From Symsagittifera roscoffensis (taxonomy: Eukaryota; Xenacoelomorpha; Acoela; Convolutidae), in contig NC_087063.1 of NCBI RefSeq assembly GCF_963678635.1, positions 70,761,617 to 70,825,616 of the forward strand: DNA of 64,000 nucleotides. Reading direction: 5' to 3'. This document shows, in pieces, positions 35,101 through 50,100 of this stretch. The first letter of the stretch is position 1, and every line of letters begins with the position of its first letter. Below the pieces are notes generated by a model. It searched no databases. It was not told the origin of the DNA and was given only the letters and a program-made list of their open reading frames with translations. The position numbers and the translations under genes are program-made.

Positions 35101-38100
35101 CTCCAGCCTTTTCTTTCTTTTTAAGAACATAAAAATCATTAGATTGCTTATATTTTCACACCTACGAGCTTCTGAAAAATAAAAATTTTGCAAAAAACCC
35201 CCAAACACAAATTAAGTTCCCGCTGGCATCCAAAAACGGGCACAAAATAATGATTTCAAATGTATGTTTGAGTTTTTCTGAAAATTTTCAAACTTATCAA
35301 AAAAATCGTAATACCGTTCATATCTCCTAAATTATGAACTTCTGGTCAGCCAAAAATTATCCTTGGAATTGCAACTCTAAATTACACATCCAGCTGCACA
35401 CGTCTGCGAGTACGAGTACATAATTTTGCATTAAAGTTTAATTTTAAACTTTTTCTAAGTACAAGGATTTTTTTTTCAAATCAAAATTTCGTCAATTTTC
35501 TTAACTACAACCTTTAGCAAATTCAAACTGTGGCTTAGGGCTCGCAACACTAAACTACATCTTGTTAGCATGCACCTATGGAAAAAAATGAATTTGAGTG
35601 AACTTTTGAACTTTTTTATCAAGTTTTGAGAAACTTTCAAGATATTCATACAATTGTTCATCTCTCTTAATCACGAGATTTCGGAAAGCTATCTTTTGGC
35701 AATGGAATGATAGCCTTAAAAAAACTATCATTAGCATGCAACCAAATGTTCAAATTTTTGATTAAAAACAATAATTTAAAAGTGTAATTAGGGTAATTTT
35801 TCAAAGAACTTCTTGAAAGGATGCCCAAAATTATTCAACTTTTTCGCCCATGCAAATGAGCAATAAATTTTGGAATACTTCAAAGTTGATTCAAAAGCTT
35901 GAATAGATCCGCAAAAAAAACTGAGTGTTCTCTATCAAGATATTGATTAATGAAACTTTGAAACAGTTGCGGTCGTTGCTTAATATAACAGAAAGAAAAT
36001 ATTTTTCGATCAATCACAAACATATATTGAGCTATTCATTGCTAGTACACATTTAAAAAGAGTCACAAAGAAGACGGAAAACGGGGCAATTTTACCCACG
36101 AAAGTCTACCCTAGGTGTTTTTGTATGTGTTTTTCACCAAGGAACGTACAGCAAAGTTATTTATTTTTTTTCTTAACCGATAAAACCGCTAAAACTTTGG
36201 TGTGCTAATTATTCAATATTTCCTTGCTAAAATAGGCCACGCTTTATCCAGTTTTTTTCTAAAGCTTTAGCAGAATAAAATTCGTTAAATGGTCTATGTC
36301 GTCTCAGCTACGAGCTTCTGGAATGGGAAATTTTTCGCAATGAACCCCCAAACACAAACTAAATCCACGTTGGCATCCCACAACAGGCACGAATTACTGA
36401 TTTCAAATCTTTTTTTTGAAAAGTTTCAGAATTTTTATGAAAAATACTCAAAACTGTCCGGATCCCTTAAATTACGAGCATCTGGTCAGCCAAAAACTGG
36501 CTTTGGAACTGCAACTCTAAATTACACCCCAGTTGCACCCGTCTGCAAGTAAGAATACAAAAGTTTGCGTTGAAATTTAAATTAAAACTTTTTTCCAAGT
36601 GTAGAGATTTTTGAACAACTCGTAATTTCATCACTCTCCTTAACTACAAGCTTTATCAAACTCAAACTGTGGCTTAGGAATTGCAACTGTAAACTACACT
36701 TTGCTAGTACGCAACTACGAAGAAAAACCTATTTGAATGTATTTCTGATTTTTTTTCATGTTTTGAGAAACTTTCAAAATAATCAAAAAGTTGTCCATCT
36801 CTCTTAAGTCCGAGGTTTCGTGGCTTAATTTGCGGCTTTAGAATCAAAGCCATCAAAACACTATCGTTAGCATGCAACCAAGCGTTCAAATTTTTGAGTG
36901 AAAACTGTATTTTAAAAATGTAATCAGAGTAATGTTTCTCAAAGTTTCTTGACACGAAGCGCCAAATGTTTGGCTTTTTTGCCCAGGCAAAAAAAAACAA
37001 AAAAAATGTTTTGGAATTTTTGAAAGTAGTTTCAAAAGCGGGAATTGGTCTTCAAAAAACTGGAGTGTTTTCTAGCAAAAGTTTTATCAAAAGATGAAAA
37101 ACTTTTGGTTGCTTCATAATTTTATAGAAAAAACCTTCTTTGGTCAATCACAACCGTATATTGAGCAATTCATCGTAAAAAAATGTTGAAAAAGCCACAA
37201 GACAGACAACAGGACAATTTTACTCGCAAACACCTTCCTTAAGTATTTCTGTATGTTTTTCTTTTCAAGAAACGTAATACAAAATTAAATTTTTTTATTG
37301 AACCGATAAAACCGCTAAAAACTTTGATGTGCCAATGAAGGAACAATTTTCTCCTAAAACAGCCCAAGCTTTATCCAGCCAGTTTCTTTCTCAAGTGAAG
37401 AAAAACTCGTTAAACTGCCTATATTTTCCTAGCTAAGAATTTCTTGAAGGTGATAATTTTGCTTGGGACCCCCAAACTTCAACTAAATTCCCGCTGATAT
37501 CCAACAAAGGGCACAAAATACGGAATTCAAAAGTTTGAATTTATTTTAGTTATTTGCAATTATAATTATTTGAAGTTTCAAAATTTTGTTTTTGAAATTA
37601 CTTTTAAAGTTTTAATGCAATTTTTGAGTGATTCATAAATTCATCAATTTTCTTAACTACGAATTTTAGCAAACGCCACCCATGGCTTAGGAATTGCAAT
37701 TTTAAACTTCACCCCATTAGCATGCAACTACGGAAAACAGTTTTGCATTTGAAAGTACTCTGAATTTCTTTTTAATTTTGAAAATTTCCAAAATTTTCAA
37801 AAATTCATTCTGATCTTTTAAATTACGAGACAGACTTCGGAACGCTAGTGTTTGACATTAGAATTGCAATCCTAAAATAAATCATCGTTAGCATGCAACC
37901 AATCATTTAAACTTTTGATGAAAATTTATAGGTTAAAAGTGTAATCAAGGTATTTTTTCTCGAATTTTCAAGACAATTGGCATAAGGATCTGACCTTGAC
38001 ATGCATGAGTGGAAAAGTATCTAGATTAATCATATCTTGCTTCGTCCCTTCTTGTCCTGAGCTGCTCAGCCATGCCGTGCGCTGACCCTCCTTGCTGTGC

Positions 38101-41100
38101 GCTACCCTGTCCCTCCTTGCTGTGCGCTACCCTGTCCATCCTTGCTTTGCGCTGCCTTTCCCTGCTTTGCTTTGCGCTGCCCTGCGCTGCCTTACTTTAT
38201 TTTGCCCTAGTTGGCGCTTCCTCACCTCGTTTTACGCTGCCCTGCCCCTCTAAGTCTTGAGATGCCCTGTCCCTGCTCTGCACTGATCTGCCTTGCCTTC
38301 CGCAGTCCCTTCTTGCTATGTGCTGCCCTGTTTTGCTTTAAGCTGCCCTAATCACTTGCCACGAGTTGCCTTTTTCTGCTTTTCGTTACGCTGCCCTCCT
38401 TGACTTGCGCTGCCCTTTTTGGCTTACGCCGCTTTGCCCTTGTTTGCCTAGCGCTACACTACTTTATGTTACGCACCCCTGCCATGCTCTGTCCTGCCTT
38501 CCGTTGTGCTGCCCTGCTTTGCTCTATGCTGCCCTGATTGGCGCTGCCCTGCCCTGATTTTCTCCGCCCTACCCTCTTTGCCTTGCGCAACACAGCGTCA
38601 TTTCTCTGCACTGCCTTGCCTTAATCTGTACTGTTTTGTGTCGCTCTGCCATGCCTCTCCTTGCCTTGCTGTGTCCTGCAATGAATTACGCGGCCATGTC
38701 CCTCCTTGAGCTGCCCTGCCCCCTGCCTTAAGCTACCCTGCCTTGACTTTAACTGCATATCCTTGCTCTGCCATGCCCTGTCCCCAGCCTGGCGCCGCCA
38801 TGTCTTGCCTTACGCTGCCATTGGTCGCGCACTGCCTTGCCTTGTCCTTCCTTGCATTGCGCTACCATTTTTTGAGTTTAGCTGCTTGCCTTACCTTACC
38901 TGCCTTGCCGTGCCTTGCCTTGCCTTGCCTTGCCTTGAATTGCCTTGCCCTGCACTGCACTGCCCTTTCCTGTTTTACGCTTCCCTGCCTTGCCTTACGC
39001 TACTATGCCTGGCATTGCTCGTCATAGAATTGCGCTGTCCTGCTTTGTCTAACCGATCTATGTTCAGTGACGAAATGATCATTTGCCTGAGGTGTGGAAA
39101 AATATGGAACATATTTCGAATACAAAAAAAGTAACTGGTCAGAAACTTATTTTGACCCAGCCATATGTCGAAAAACCTCAAACCGTTACTGTTTGGGGAT
39201 TTGCTGCTGGTTTTTGTTGCCTTTACGCTGGAATCAGAACAATTATTGAGGAAAATTACGTTGAGGTTTTGGATAATTTTTTATTGCCCAGTTGAGAAAA
39301 AATGGATCATATCAAAAAATTCATTTTTCAACAAGTTTATGCTCTATCGCATACATGTCACGTCACAAAAACCTGGCTGCGACAAAAAAGAATTGGATGT
39401 CTCGATTGGGCACCAAAATCACCAAATTTCAATCGGATCGAAAGTGTTTGCAGTTTGATGAAAAACCACATTATAAAAATCTACCGAATTCCCCACTCCA
39501 GGGTAATATCCAAATGTGAAAAACAATTGGCACAGTTTGCCGCGCACCTATGGTGTATATCTTGCCCATTAAATGCGAAAAACTTGCTCTTAAGTTGTTG
39601 AAAACCAGGGACTGCGATGTAAAAAAAAACTTTTCTCTGTTTCGTCTGTTTTAATCTTTATGTAGTTTTTTAAATTGCTGCTCTTTGATTTAAATAAGTT
39701 CAGTTAAGGTAATTGACGTTTTTTGGCGTTCGTTGACCTAAAAACATATTGCCAACAATTTGACATTAAATATAAAAAAGTTAACTCTGTCGATATCATG
39801 AAGTGTCTACTTTTTGTTCAAATTTTGGCATTAACAAATTCATAACCGTTTAAAACAGCACTCTCCTTGCTTAGAACAACTAGTTTTTTGCAGACCGGTT
39901 TGTAACCTCAATTGTCTTGAAATAATTCGACATTTTTTTGCTTGAACAGCCTGCATAGAAAGTTTAAGTTTCTGGCTACTGATTCGCTCTAAGAAGCAAC
40001 AAGGATATTTCAATGTTTTATCGCTTCAGATGCTTGTTTAGGAAACCCGAAACTTTTGCAAATTGATTTGCTCTATTTTTTTTATTTAAGTTATTTTTTG
40101 GAACTCGATCAATTCAGAAAATATTAGTTGGAGTTACTGCGCTTGACTGACCTCATGAAAAATCTAATCATGTTATGACAAAACTCGACAAATTTCAAAA
40201 TTTCCTTCTTGATTAGATTGCATTAAATTGTTTTGCAAACCATTTCAGCCCAAAAAACAAATTGAAGTATTTCACAGTTTCATTACTTGAATGGCTTGCT
40301 CAGAAAAATGAATTTTCGCAAATCGATTTTAGACAAGAAATAAGTTGAAAAATCAAACCGGTACGAGCTGAAATACTGGGCTATAAATCAAAATAGTCAG
40401 CTATTTTGCAATTGGCTGACCATATCGATTAAAAAGTTCAAAATTTCATTGCTTGAACAGCTTGCTCAAACCTATTATTTTGCGAGTAAAATGATTAATG
40501 AAAATGGGCCTGCTATTTGGCGGTTATTTATAAAACCATAAAGCAACTAATTTCCAACAAAAAAAAATTCACGTTTACTTGTAAGTCCGTAGAACTTTCT
40601 GAATTTCAGATATTTTGAGGAGACTATGGAAACAGCTGCAGCTCATTTTAATCAGTTTTTATCGATAACGGATTGCTCCAACTACAGGAAAAAACTTACA
40701 ATGAAACTATAATGGCCAGTTATTTTGCCGGTTTTGAGCTCGGAAAAACTTTATAGGCGGGATGGTATTTCGTGTTTATGTTTGCAGCATCAAAGATTAA
40801 CTCTTGAAATTCTAAAAGGAGCACATTAGCCGCGTGGGGTCAATGCGCACATAGATCAATGCTTAGCATACTCGGTTGTGAGTACGTAGATTCCACGTTC
40901 GATCAGCACTTTAATTTTTTTCAGACAGAAATCTGAAAAAAATACCACTTCCCACGCATATAAACTCCTCAAGTCCTTTAAACATTGGAACGCAGAACAA
41001 GTTTCGTTTGATTCGAATTAGCCGCCTTTTTTTAAACAAAATTCCAATAAACAACAAAAATAAAATTTACCAAGTGCAGCTTCTTGAACTGTCAGATGTT

Positions 41101-44100
41101 TTCAATTGCCAATAAGAAATACCGAAAAAAGTTAATTTTCAAAGGTTGACTTAAAACCCAAAATCAGCTTGCTCGAATTCGCTATTATACTTATTAATTG
41201 TCAGGTCAAGTCAGGTCAATTGAACTAACTGATAGCCAAGCGTAAATGCAACTTAATCAAAACATCTTTTGGCCATACCAAATATCAACGCAACTGACAT
41301 CTTGTTGATGCGATGCCAATTTTTAACTTATTAGCTTTTTACCACAATAAATTTTATTCTAAGAAGTAATTAAAAACTATCTCAAATTCATTTTCCGTTT
41401 TAATGAGCTGCTAAAGTTATCATATATCCGTTCTTGCTTATAAGATTTTTCTATGTCAAATTTCAGCTCAATTTTAGAGTAGCCGATCGATTTAAAAAGA
41501 GCATAAAATTTTTCGACCTCTGAAGTTTTGTTAAATGGACAAAAGCTAGTGTTTTTTCTAAGTTCACGGTAGAGAAAAGAATTTTTTCCGCTCTCGTCTA
41601 TTCTTAGAAGTTCGGGTCTGACTAATTTAAAACTCAAACCATTTTTCTCGAAACTGAGGACAATACCCAACAAACAATTGAAAAAAGTCAATGCACACAC
41701 ACGAAAGCAGAAAAAACACTGGGTGTTTTTGAAAATATATGCTCTTAGAACTTCGAAAACAATTTATGAAGTTTTTTTGATAAATTCACCCAATTTGACA
41801 TAAAACTGAATCAATAGGCACTTATGTTCTTGAAATCTAATAATTAAAAAAACTTTCGCATCAGAAATTGCTCAGATGTTTTGTGATCTTTTTACTTTCT
41901 CTGTTCGATAGTGGAGATTGTTTTGGAACTGAACTTAAATAAAAATCAAAAGTCAATCCACGAAAAACCAAATGTGAGCGTGAACAAATTTTAAGACCTT
42001 GTTCATAAATAAATGTTAACTAACAACCAACAAAATCAAATTTCTGCTCATTTGAAAAAGTTGTAGTGTTTTCTAAATTTCATCTGTTTTGATCGCATAG
42101 CCATAGCAAATATAAGCTCAGCTGAATTTAATTCAAACGACACCGAATTTAAACTTTAAACTCATTTGACCCAACATTTCACCATATTTTATTTCATGAT
42201 TTGAAGTAGTTAATAGCCATACCAAAGTCATCTCATTTCAACTATTTTTTCCGCGCTTCCAAAAAAAAGATTTTTATGACAAATTTAAGAACAACTAAAG
42301 AGAGTAGCAAGTCGCTTGAGAAATAACATAAAAAACTTTGACAACATATTTTTTTTTTGTTAATTGAGTGTTTCTTAGTTCATTGTAGATAGATTAATAT
42401 TTTCTGTCCTCATGTGTTTCATCATCCGCTTTGCCCGATTTTGCGATCTGAACACAATATGAAACTCAAACCAGTTTTTGGATCAATGGGCAATTGTTTA
42501 TTCCGCTGGGAAATCTAAAAGCTAAAATTATTTTACGACTCTGGAAATCGCTCACGTTTTTTGTGATTTTTACCCTTCTACTGCTAGAGAAGGAGGTTGC
42601 ATTCCGTTTAAAGAAAGAAATTGGCGAAAAGGTGAAATTGGTGAACCTAAAATGAAAAGGACAAGTGAAGGAAAAATCTTTAAGACTTTTCTATGAAAAC
42701 AAACAAAAAGTTTTTCATGACCTAAATAAGTGGCGTCCTTTCTTTTCTTAAGAACTTATAACTTGTTTGAAGAATCCAAACTCAATTGAATGGGTTTAGT
42801 ATGAACAGAAATGACTACCGTACGAGGTCTTCTTTGAGGTAAGTTCAGTCCATGCGCCTCCACTATTACAAAATATCAGCTCATTTTGTGACTAAAAATT
42901 TTGTGAAAAACATTTCTACACCGGCTCGAGTTAATTAGATTATGACTCGATTTTCTAATAACCATGCAACTGACACTTCAATAACTATGTCGCAAAGGCA
43001 CCAAAGGGGTTGTTTTTAGATGCTGATGAAAGGGTAGGCTCGTTTTTTTGTAATATGATAAATTAGGATAGAGACGGAGGTGTTTGATAATGAGTTTTGA
43101 GTCCATTTCTTTCTATTTCTGTGCCTACAGAGCATACTTATTTCAAATTATCACATCTAATTTGGTCATTAATCTCCTGTTATAATCGGACATTATCATG
43201 CTAATTTACTCCCTCTCTCTCTCCCTCTTTCTCCTCCCTTCTTTTTCCTCCTCTCCTCCCCTTAGAGAGACAATCTCGTCTCAAGTTGCCCTCTCAAAAA
43301 AATAATTGCGGTCCAATGTTCCAATGTAAAGCAGGGACAGCCAATCTAGGTTTGTATTTACTACAATTGAACAATTTTGAGTTCTGGGACAACGACTGCC
43401 GCTTAAATAAAAATCCGTTCTCACCCTCATCATAACGTCAATCTAATGTTCGTTTTATGCCCGAATGAACAATAGTTAGCATGCTATATTAAGAAACTCC
43501 TCTGAAAAAATACACCAAATAAGGATTTTTTTCTAAAAAAAAAATTGAAGTGCGATTCTCAGAATTGAGCAGTTGTTCCTACGCTAGAGTTAAATTCCTT
43601 TCCTCTGCGTCGCTTTCTTTTTTTCCTGACAAAGCAGCTTCAAAGCAGTCTGTTTTTTCTGACAACAAACCAACAGCAGCCTTTGTTTTGTTGGATCAAC
43701 CCACCTTTCATTAGCAAAATTAGACAAAAGAAATTTCTCCTTTTTCAGATTTTCCCGGAGCTTAACTCTCTTATCGTGTATGGAAATTTCCCCATTTTCA
43801 TTCAGGCCATAAAACCCGAAAGCTATCTAGTTGTATCAAAAAGGCTTCCATGGATCATAAAATCGAGCCGACCTTTCTAGATACGCCGCGCAGTGCTTGA
43901 AAATGTTTATCTAATTTTTCTGTCTGCATTTTTTGGCTGGTTGATTTCATAGCTCAAAAACTGTGCTGATTGCGCCTTAAGCTACCCTCTGCCCCTGATG
44001 AACATATTCCTCAAGGAATTTAACCCTGAATAGAATTGGCTGCGCAATCTATCCACCCCATTCACATCTACATCTTCATAATTTTTATCTCATTATACTA

Positions 44101-47100
44101 GTTAATTTCTTTTCTCGGTCTCTTGATTACACCTTCCTTGCGTATTATATTCCTCTACCTAATAATAGTTACCTATTATCATCGCACGCCGGGTGCCAGC
44201 ATACTCTTTTAGGTAAGCTAAGGGATTAAATTTTCATTAGCCTTCTTTTCTGCGCAGTTTTATTAAAACAATTTAAAGTTAAGTAGAAGCCTAAGCTCAT
44301 TTCGAGGTGTGCTGATTGAGCTCACTTTTTAAGCAAAAAACATGAGAAAAAAGACCCCACAGAAAAACCGAAAAAGAAAAAAAATTGGAGAAAGTACCCA
44401 ATTTTTAGTAATTTTGTCACATAGTTGGTTCTCTTTACGAAAAACTGTTCGTTCGCACGATCTTTTTTTGAAAAACAGATAAAAAATTAATCGTTTATTG
44501 ATTCAAAAATCCAGCTTTTGTTTTTTTTTCCAGAAAATGCACCTGAATTAAATGGGCTATTTGTAGAATGAGCGGTAATAGTAGCTAAAATAACGTTTAA
44601 AATGAACGTAAAACTTAGAAATTGGATTGATGAGTCTGAAAACAGAAATTATTTAGACCAGTTTTTTTCTACCTTGAGAATCTTCTCAATTTGTTAATAG
44701 GATCTGAATTACGAACGACTAATAGCTCATTAAGACTTTACTTCACTTGAACCCCGAACGAGCTTTAATTGAGGCAGTCAAAATAGAATGGAAAAAATAC
44801 AAAACAAGAAAAAACTCTGCGCCGTGAACCTTACAACTCTTCGAGAGTGCCCGGAACAATGAAAAAACATTCAAATATTAATCGCAAGCTGTAGAAATCT
44901 TTCAAGAATTTACCCTCATAAAGCAAATTATGAAATTAATTTCACTCAAACAAATTGTGTTAGGAAAAATTATGCTTCAGGTAAATATTTAATTGAATTA
45001 CTTAACGCAGTGCTGATTAAAATTATCCGAGCATAATGAATATGACTGAATATGTGAATGCGTTTTTATCAGAGTAGTTTAATTTTTGACTAATTGTTAT
45101 AGTGAAAAAACCAAAAAATGTTTTAATTTTTTGTCTAAAGTTAACCTATTTTGCGAAAAACGCGTTTTAACTTTCTAGTCTACTTTTCGAAGTGGCTAAG
45201 CTTATGAAAATAATTAATTAACTGCTCAGTTCAACTTTGCAGAGCATGTTTCATAAGAAGCAGTTTTTTCCAGAAAATTTTGGCCGCACTGAAGCTTTTA
45301 ATTAGGTTTTGTGAAACTTTTTTTTCCTCAGCTTTGCAAAGCTAATTAAAACTACCTTTCTTGCAATTTTGGCAAAATGAAGTATATAGGAAACAAACGT
45401 GACAGTAGAAATCTTTAAGGCTTGATCTGTCATTATAGATGTCGTGAAATTGTAGTTTCATGAGCCCAGGGGTCGAAACCTTGAGAGCTTCAAAGACTAC
45501 TGGGTAATACGAAGCATTTCAAATCATGTCCAAAAACTTAAGTTCGCAAAATTCTTCCTGTTTGGGCTAAATGGTATCTGGTTGAAAAAATAGACAATTT
45601 GATTTTTGGCAGTCTCAAATGTTTTTTTTTGCTTGCATCAAAATTAAATTTTGACACAGGAAACGATTCGTGGCAAACTAAAAGTGCCACAATTGCACCA
45701 AGCGTCAAATTTTAATTGGCTACAAATAGCAGAGTACCTAAAATCTAATTGGAGAATGTATAAAAAAATTGCTGAGCTGAGGAAATTGTTGAGCCGTGTA
45801 TCTGGGGGATTATAATCGAGCGAGCACATGCAACTTAACTGTATTGCGAATTTGAATTGAATGTCAAGTTAAAAGGAAAGTGCCGCAACGATAAAGTTAA
45901 TTGAACGTTTGTAGCAAATAAAGCACATTTTTTTCAACGCAATTGTTTTTTTTTGTCCCAACTTTCGTAACGAAAGTAAAGGAATATTTGTGCTCGGGGT
46001 AGTTTTTTTCAGACAAATTTCGACTGTTTAACTAGCCATTTTTGACGGAACTTTTTTATATCATTCAAAAGGTCAAAAGGAAACAAGTTTCCGCCTGAGT
46101 TTCAGTTTCAAATTTTCCAACGAGTAAACAAGAGAACAGCAGATGTCCACAAATGAGAAAGTCTAAACTGAATTGTTATATCAAAGTCAAGAACTAAGCC
46201 AATTAAAGATGGCTCAAGAGACAATGCCAAGCTAACGTTGGCACAATTAAAATAGAAATAATCAGCATTAGCTGCAACTTTGCTCTTAAAATTATTAATG
46301 CGAATTTGTTTTGGTAGTTTGGTACTATTTTTGACAAGTGCTGGAACTTATGTTTTGAACTTTGTTGAGCCTCTGAGATTGTTTTTGAAAAAAAACGATG
46401 AAAAGCCACGAGAGAGTATTCTGGGGGAAATAGCAAGGCTAAGAATTGACGACCTAACTCCATATAAAAAATAAAAAACCAGATTTTCAAGTCGGAATGT
46501 TTATAGGGTTGAATTGTTGAAATTCGGGGAAAAATTCTGTCATGCAAATGGAAAAAGAAAACAACAATGAAGACTCCCGCAAAATTTTGTCAAAAACTAT
46601 GGGGAAATTGTTAAAACTTTAACTAATTTATAGCCAGCAGTAAAGAAAAATTTTCCACATTTGAGAGGCAGGACCCGTAGGATGAGGACCGAACTTTCAT
46701 TTTACTTGAAGACAAAACTTGGGAGTCGCTTGCTGATCTGTCAAAACGGATGTCATAAGAACTCACATTGTGAAGCCAGTGGTCGAAACCTTGGAAAAAT
46801 TACAAAATACTGAGAAACACGAAACTTAAAACTTTTCAAATAATGGCAAAATGTAATATTTTTCAAAGTTCTTTTACAGTGTCCAAAATGGTCTCTGGAA
46901 AAAATAAATCAGACAGTTTGCTTTCAAAAAATTACTTGCCGAATAAAACGGTATGTTGCGTTTCTGGGGATTACAATTAAGCAAGCACGATAAACTTTAA
47001 ATTCATCGCCAACTTTGAATTAAATACCAACTGGAAAAAATTCAAAAGTTATGATAAGGTTAAAAGAACATAAGTAGCAGTTGAAGCAGGTTTTCTTTCC

Positions 47101-50100
47101 CGATGGTTTTTTATCTCGTTTTTAAATTCTTGCAGTTCCAATTAAATTTTGACATGAGTGAGCTAGGGTTCTCCGCAAAGTTGAGATTCTAGACTGAATT
47201 GCTGTATTAGCCTAACGAACTAAGCTTGTTGAAGAGGCTCAAGAGACCTTGCAAAGTTTCCGTTGCCACAATTATAACAATTAATAAAAAGTTAAGCAGC
47301 ATTAACAGCCATCATGGGGCCTTGAAAATATCTCTTGCAAGAAAAATTATTCGATAGTTTGGCTCCGATAATTTGAAAAGTGCCCGAATTTAATTTTTGA
47401 CAATAAAGAACCTGAGGAAAGCTTCTATGGGGAAATTCACATTCACAACGCATTATGAAATAAAAACCTAACCGAGTACAAACATTCCTGAAGATTCCCA
47501 GCAACAACATTCGTCATTGATTCTGGGCAAATTGTCAATGCTCTGAGACAAATAATTAATTGACGAAATTTTCCTCGGCAGTATAGCCAGTTTCTTTTAT
47601 TTGACCTAGGCCGGAAGATTAAAAACAAAAATGCCTTGTAGTTACAGGCAAAAACTTGATAACACTTGAAGAATTCCAGCTTAAGAGAATTCCAGAAAAT
47701 TTCGCTTGTTCCTGGAACCGTTTTTAGAATGGCGTCAAAATCTGAGCTGGAGTTCGATATCAGTAAGAGTGCTCTAGCCAAAATGTTAAAAAACGTGACT
47801 CACTCTGCAACACCAAAACTTATTTATTTTTTTTTGAGTATGACAAAACATTTCAGTGAACAACCTTGTCCAAATAACTGCCAGAGAAGGTATCAACAAC
47901 GCAGAAAAGCGTGAGAAAAGCAACAACAAAAGCTTTCAGGGAATAAAACTTTTTTGTTCGCAAACTTATGTCTTGTATTTTGGACTGATCAATAGTTTTG
48001 CTGCTTCCAATTATCAATTGCTGCAAGTGGTCACTTGGCTTACGGTTACTTGGTTTCTCAGCATACAAATTATACAGAAATCTGCGACAAAATGGAAAAT
48101 TTGAGATATGGCGCCTATAAATTAATCAAAATTGCATTTTGTTTTTAAATAAGTTTGATTCAGCTGAAGATTTTTTACAAAAACAAACTCAACGCAAAAA
48201 ATGCTTTGAAGTTCTATAAAAACTGAATCGAAAACTGGTACAACAGTTAGTTTGTTCAAAAAAATTAACATTATAGAGCACGATGTTTTTACTTTTCCAT
48301 GATTGGTTTAATGAATTGTATCAGAGTCTTCGAAAATTGAACAGGAGCAGCTGCAATCAGTGTAAGCTATCTTAGCAAAATTTTTGAGAAAAAAATCTCA
48401 GAAAATTTTTTTTGGAAAGCTTATTTAATGAAAAGAAAAAGCACAAACTGCAACTTCGCTCATCAAAAGGTCCTCTGCCTCTGCTAATTCAATTCAAAAC
48501 AGACTCAAAACAGACTTTCGAGTCTGTTTCGAGTTTTAGGTCTCAAGCAATATCTCTACAACAGAAACACCAAGCAAATATTAAGATCATCCAACTTGAG
48601 ATCATCCAATTTGAGATATCGAAGACAACTCAACGAAATAAAATTGAAAATGAAAATCGCTAATGAAGAAAAAAAATTGAGAAAAAATGACTAATGGTTT
48701 CAAGTAAACAAATTGAAAAAAAAGTGTGGTTTTTACTGCCAACAGTATGTTTTTTCACACAATGCTACAACATGCTTGTTCTTGCGTATGTCGAATATAC
48801 TTCTTTTAGATCACGCACATGTTCAGTAGCTAGCTGAGGTTCTCAAGAGATTATAGACCACATTAAGCTACGAAATTTGCTTTCTCTCACAAAAAACGCT
48901 CCGGCAATTTTCTTCGATAAGGATCAGGATTTGTCCGTGTTTGGACTCATCTCTCAATCTCTTGTGTCCTTGAGTGTTTTGATTTCCGAATGAACAAAGT
49001 GATTTTCACGATTTTTTACAATCATTATATCATCAATGACAACTTGAAGTCATGCAACGTTGACAACTGCCTGCCCTTTTCTCAAACTTCTCGAATTAAT
49101 TAAGCGTGTTTTGATCCAATTATACATATATGCTTTTAGTATTTTCTCTAAGTGGAGGCGTTTTGAAAAATTTTGTAATTTTTTTCATTTTTTTGTGTAA
49201 ATTAACCAAATTGGTTCTACAAAGTCTCCCAAAACAATTTAAGAAAAAAAATTTTGCCAACAACTGATCAAATTAACTCCGCTCTTGCAATCCAGTACTC
49301 TTAAGTTTAACTGAGGCTTATAATAAGAAGAGAATTAGTACTTTTGAATTAAGAAGTCGCTCAAAACTATACAGCCCACAATAGACTGTTCACACTCAGT
49401 TTTTTAAAAACGACTGTTATTTAGTTTGAGGCTCACTTGCTGACCAAGTTATTTAAAAATTGGTCTGATTGTTACTTGATACTTATTTGTTCATCAAGCC
49501 CTTGCGACTACCAAGTGTGTTTCAACCAGTCACCATTTTTTTCCATACTCACCTTTGAACACAAATACGCACGTGAAAATTTTACGCGCGTTTTACTTGC
49601 TTTTTTATAAACTCAAACTTAATCAATTATCCGCCACACCTGGGATAGAATTCACATAAAACATCTTTTTTGAGATGTCGACGGTTTGGGCTTCGAATCT
49701 GGCTGTGAACAGTTGTTTTTGCAAACTAGACCTTGTGTGCTTTTTCTGACTATTGTTTGTCTGTTTTTTCTGTTGGTTGAACTCCCGTAGCCCGACTTCT
49801 CAAAGATTCAGCTTTTATGTCTCTTTCTGTAGCAATAATACTTGAGGCGACAAGACTCTGGAGCTCGATTTCAGTCAGGACCTTTTTTTGCAAATAGAAA
49901 ATTTTCAGCTATTTCAGGTTATTGTCTATCTGATTAAATTTGTGTTTTTTGACAGCTCAGCTTCTTTTTAGCATTCCAAAATTCTTTGTAAAAGTTTTAA
50001 TGGTACAGTTAATTTTCTTCACATTTTTTTAATGCTTTTTTGCAATTTTTTTAAAATTTTTTTGACGTTTTTTTTGCAGTCTGTTTAACGGATCTAATGT

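Larger units (their letters stand above)
39602..45399. other. intron 2 stretch, mostly anonymous
   Basis: AT-rich sequence. Between 40020 and 40460 there are degenerate copies of a motif like TTTCATTGCTTGAACAGCTTGCTC, also seen at 31-34 kb and 54 kb. A tRNA-like patch lies at about 40820-40910 and a pyrimidine tract at 43211-43263. The 107-codon ORF at 41377-41700 (minus) has no recognisable domain and is within chance length. Confidence 0.45.

Noticed and set aside
38072-39134. Overlapping ORFs of up to 142 codons rich in Leu, Pro, Cys and Ala
   Set aside because: They are translations of a TGCCT-type minisatellite that is low in stop codons in several frames at once.
41377-41700. 107-codon minus-strand ORF with a hydrophobic start
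   Set aside because: A frame this long is expected a few times by chance at this AT content. No domain or signal supports it.
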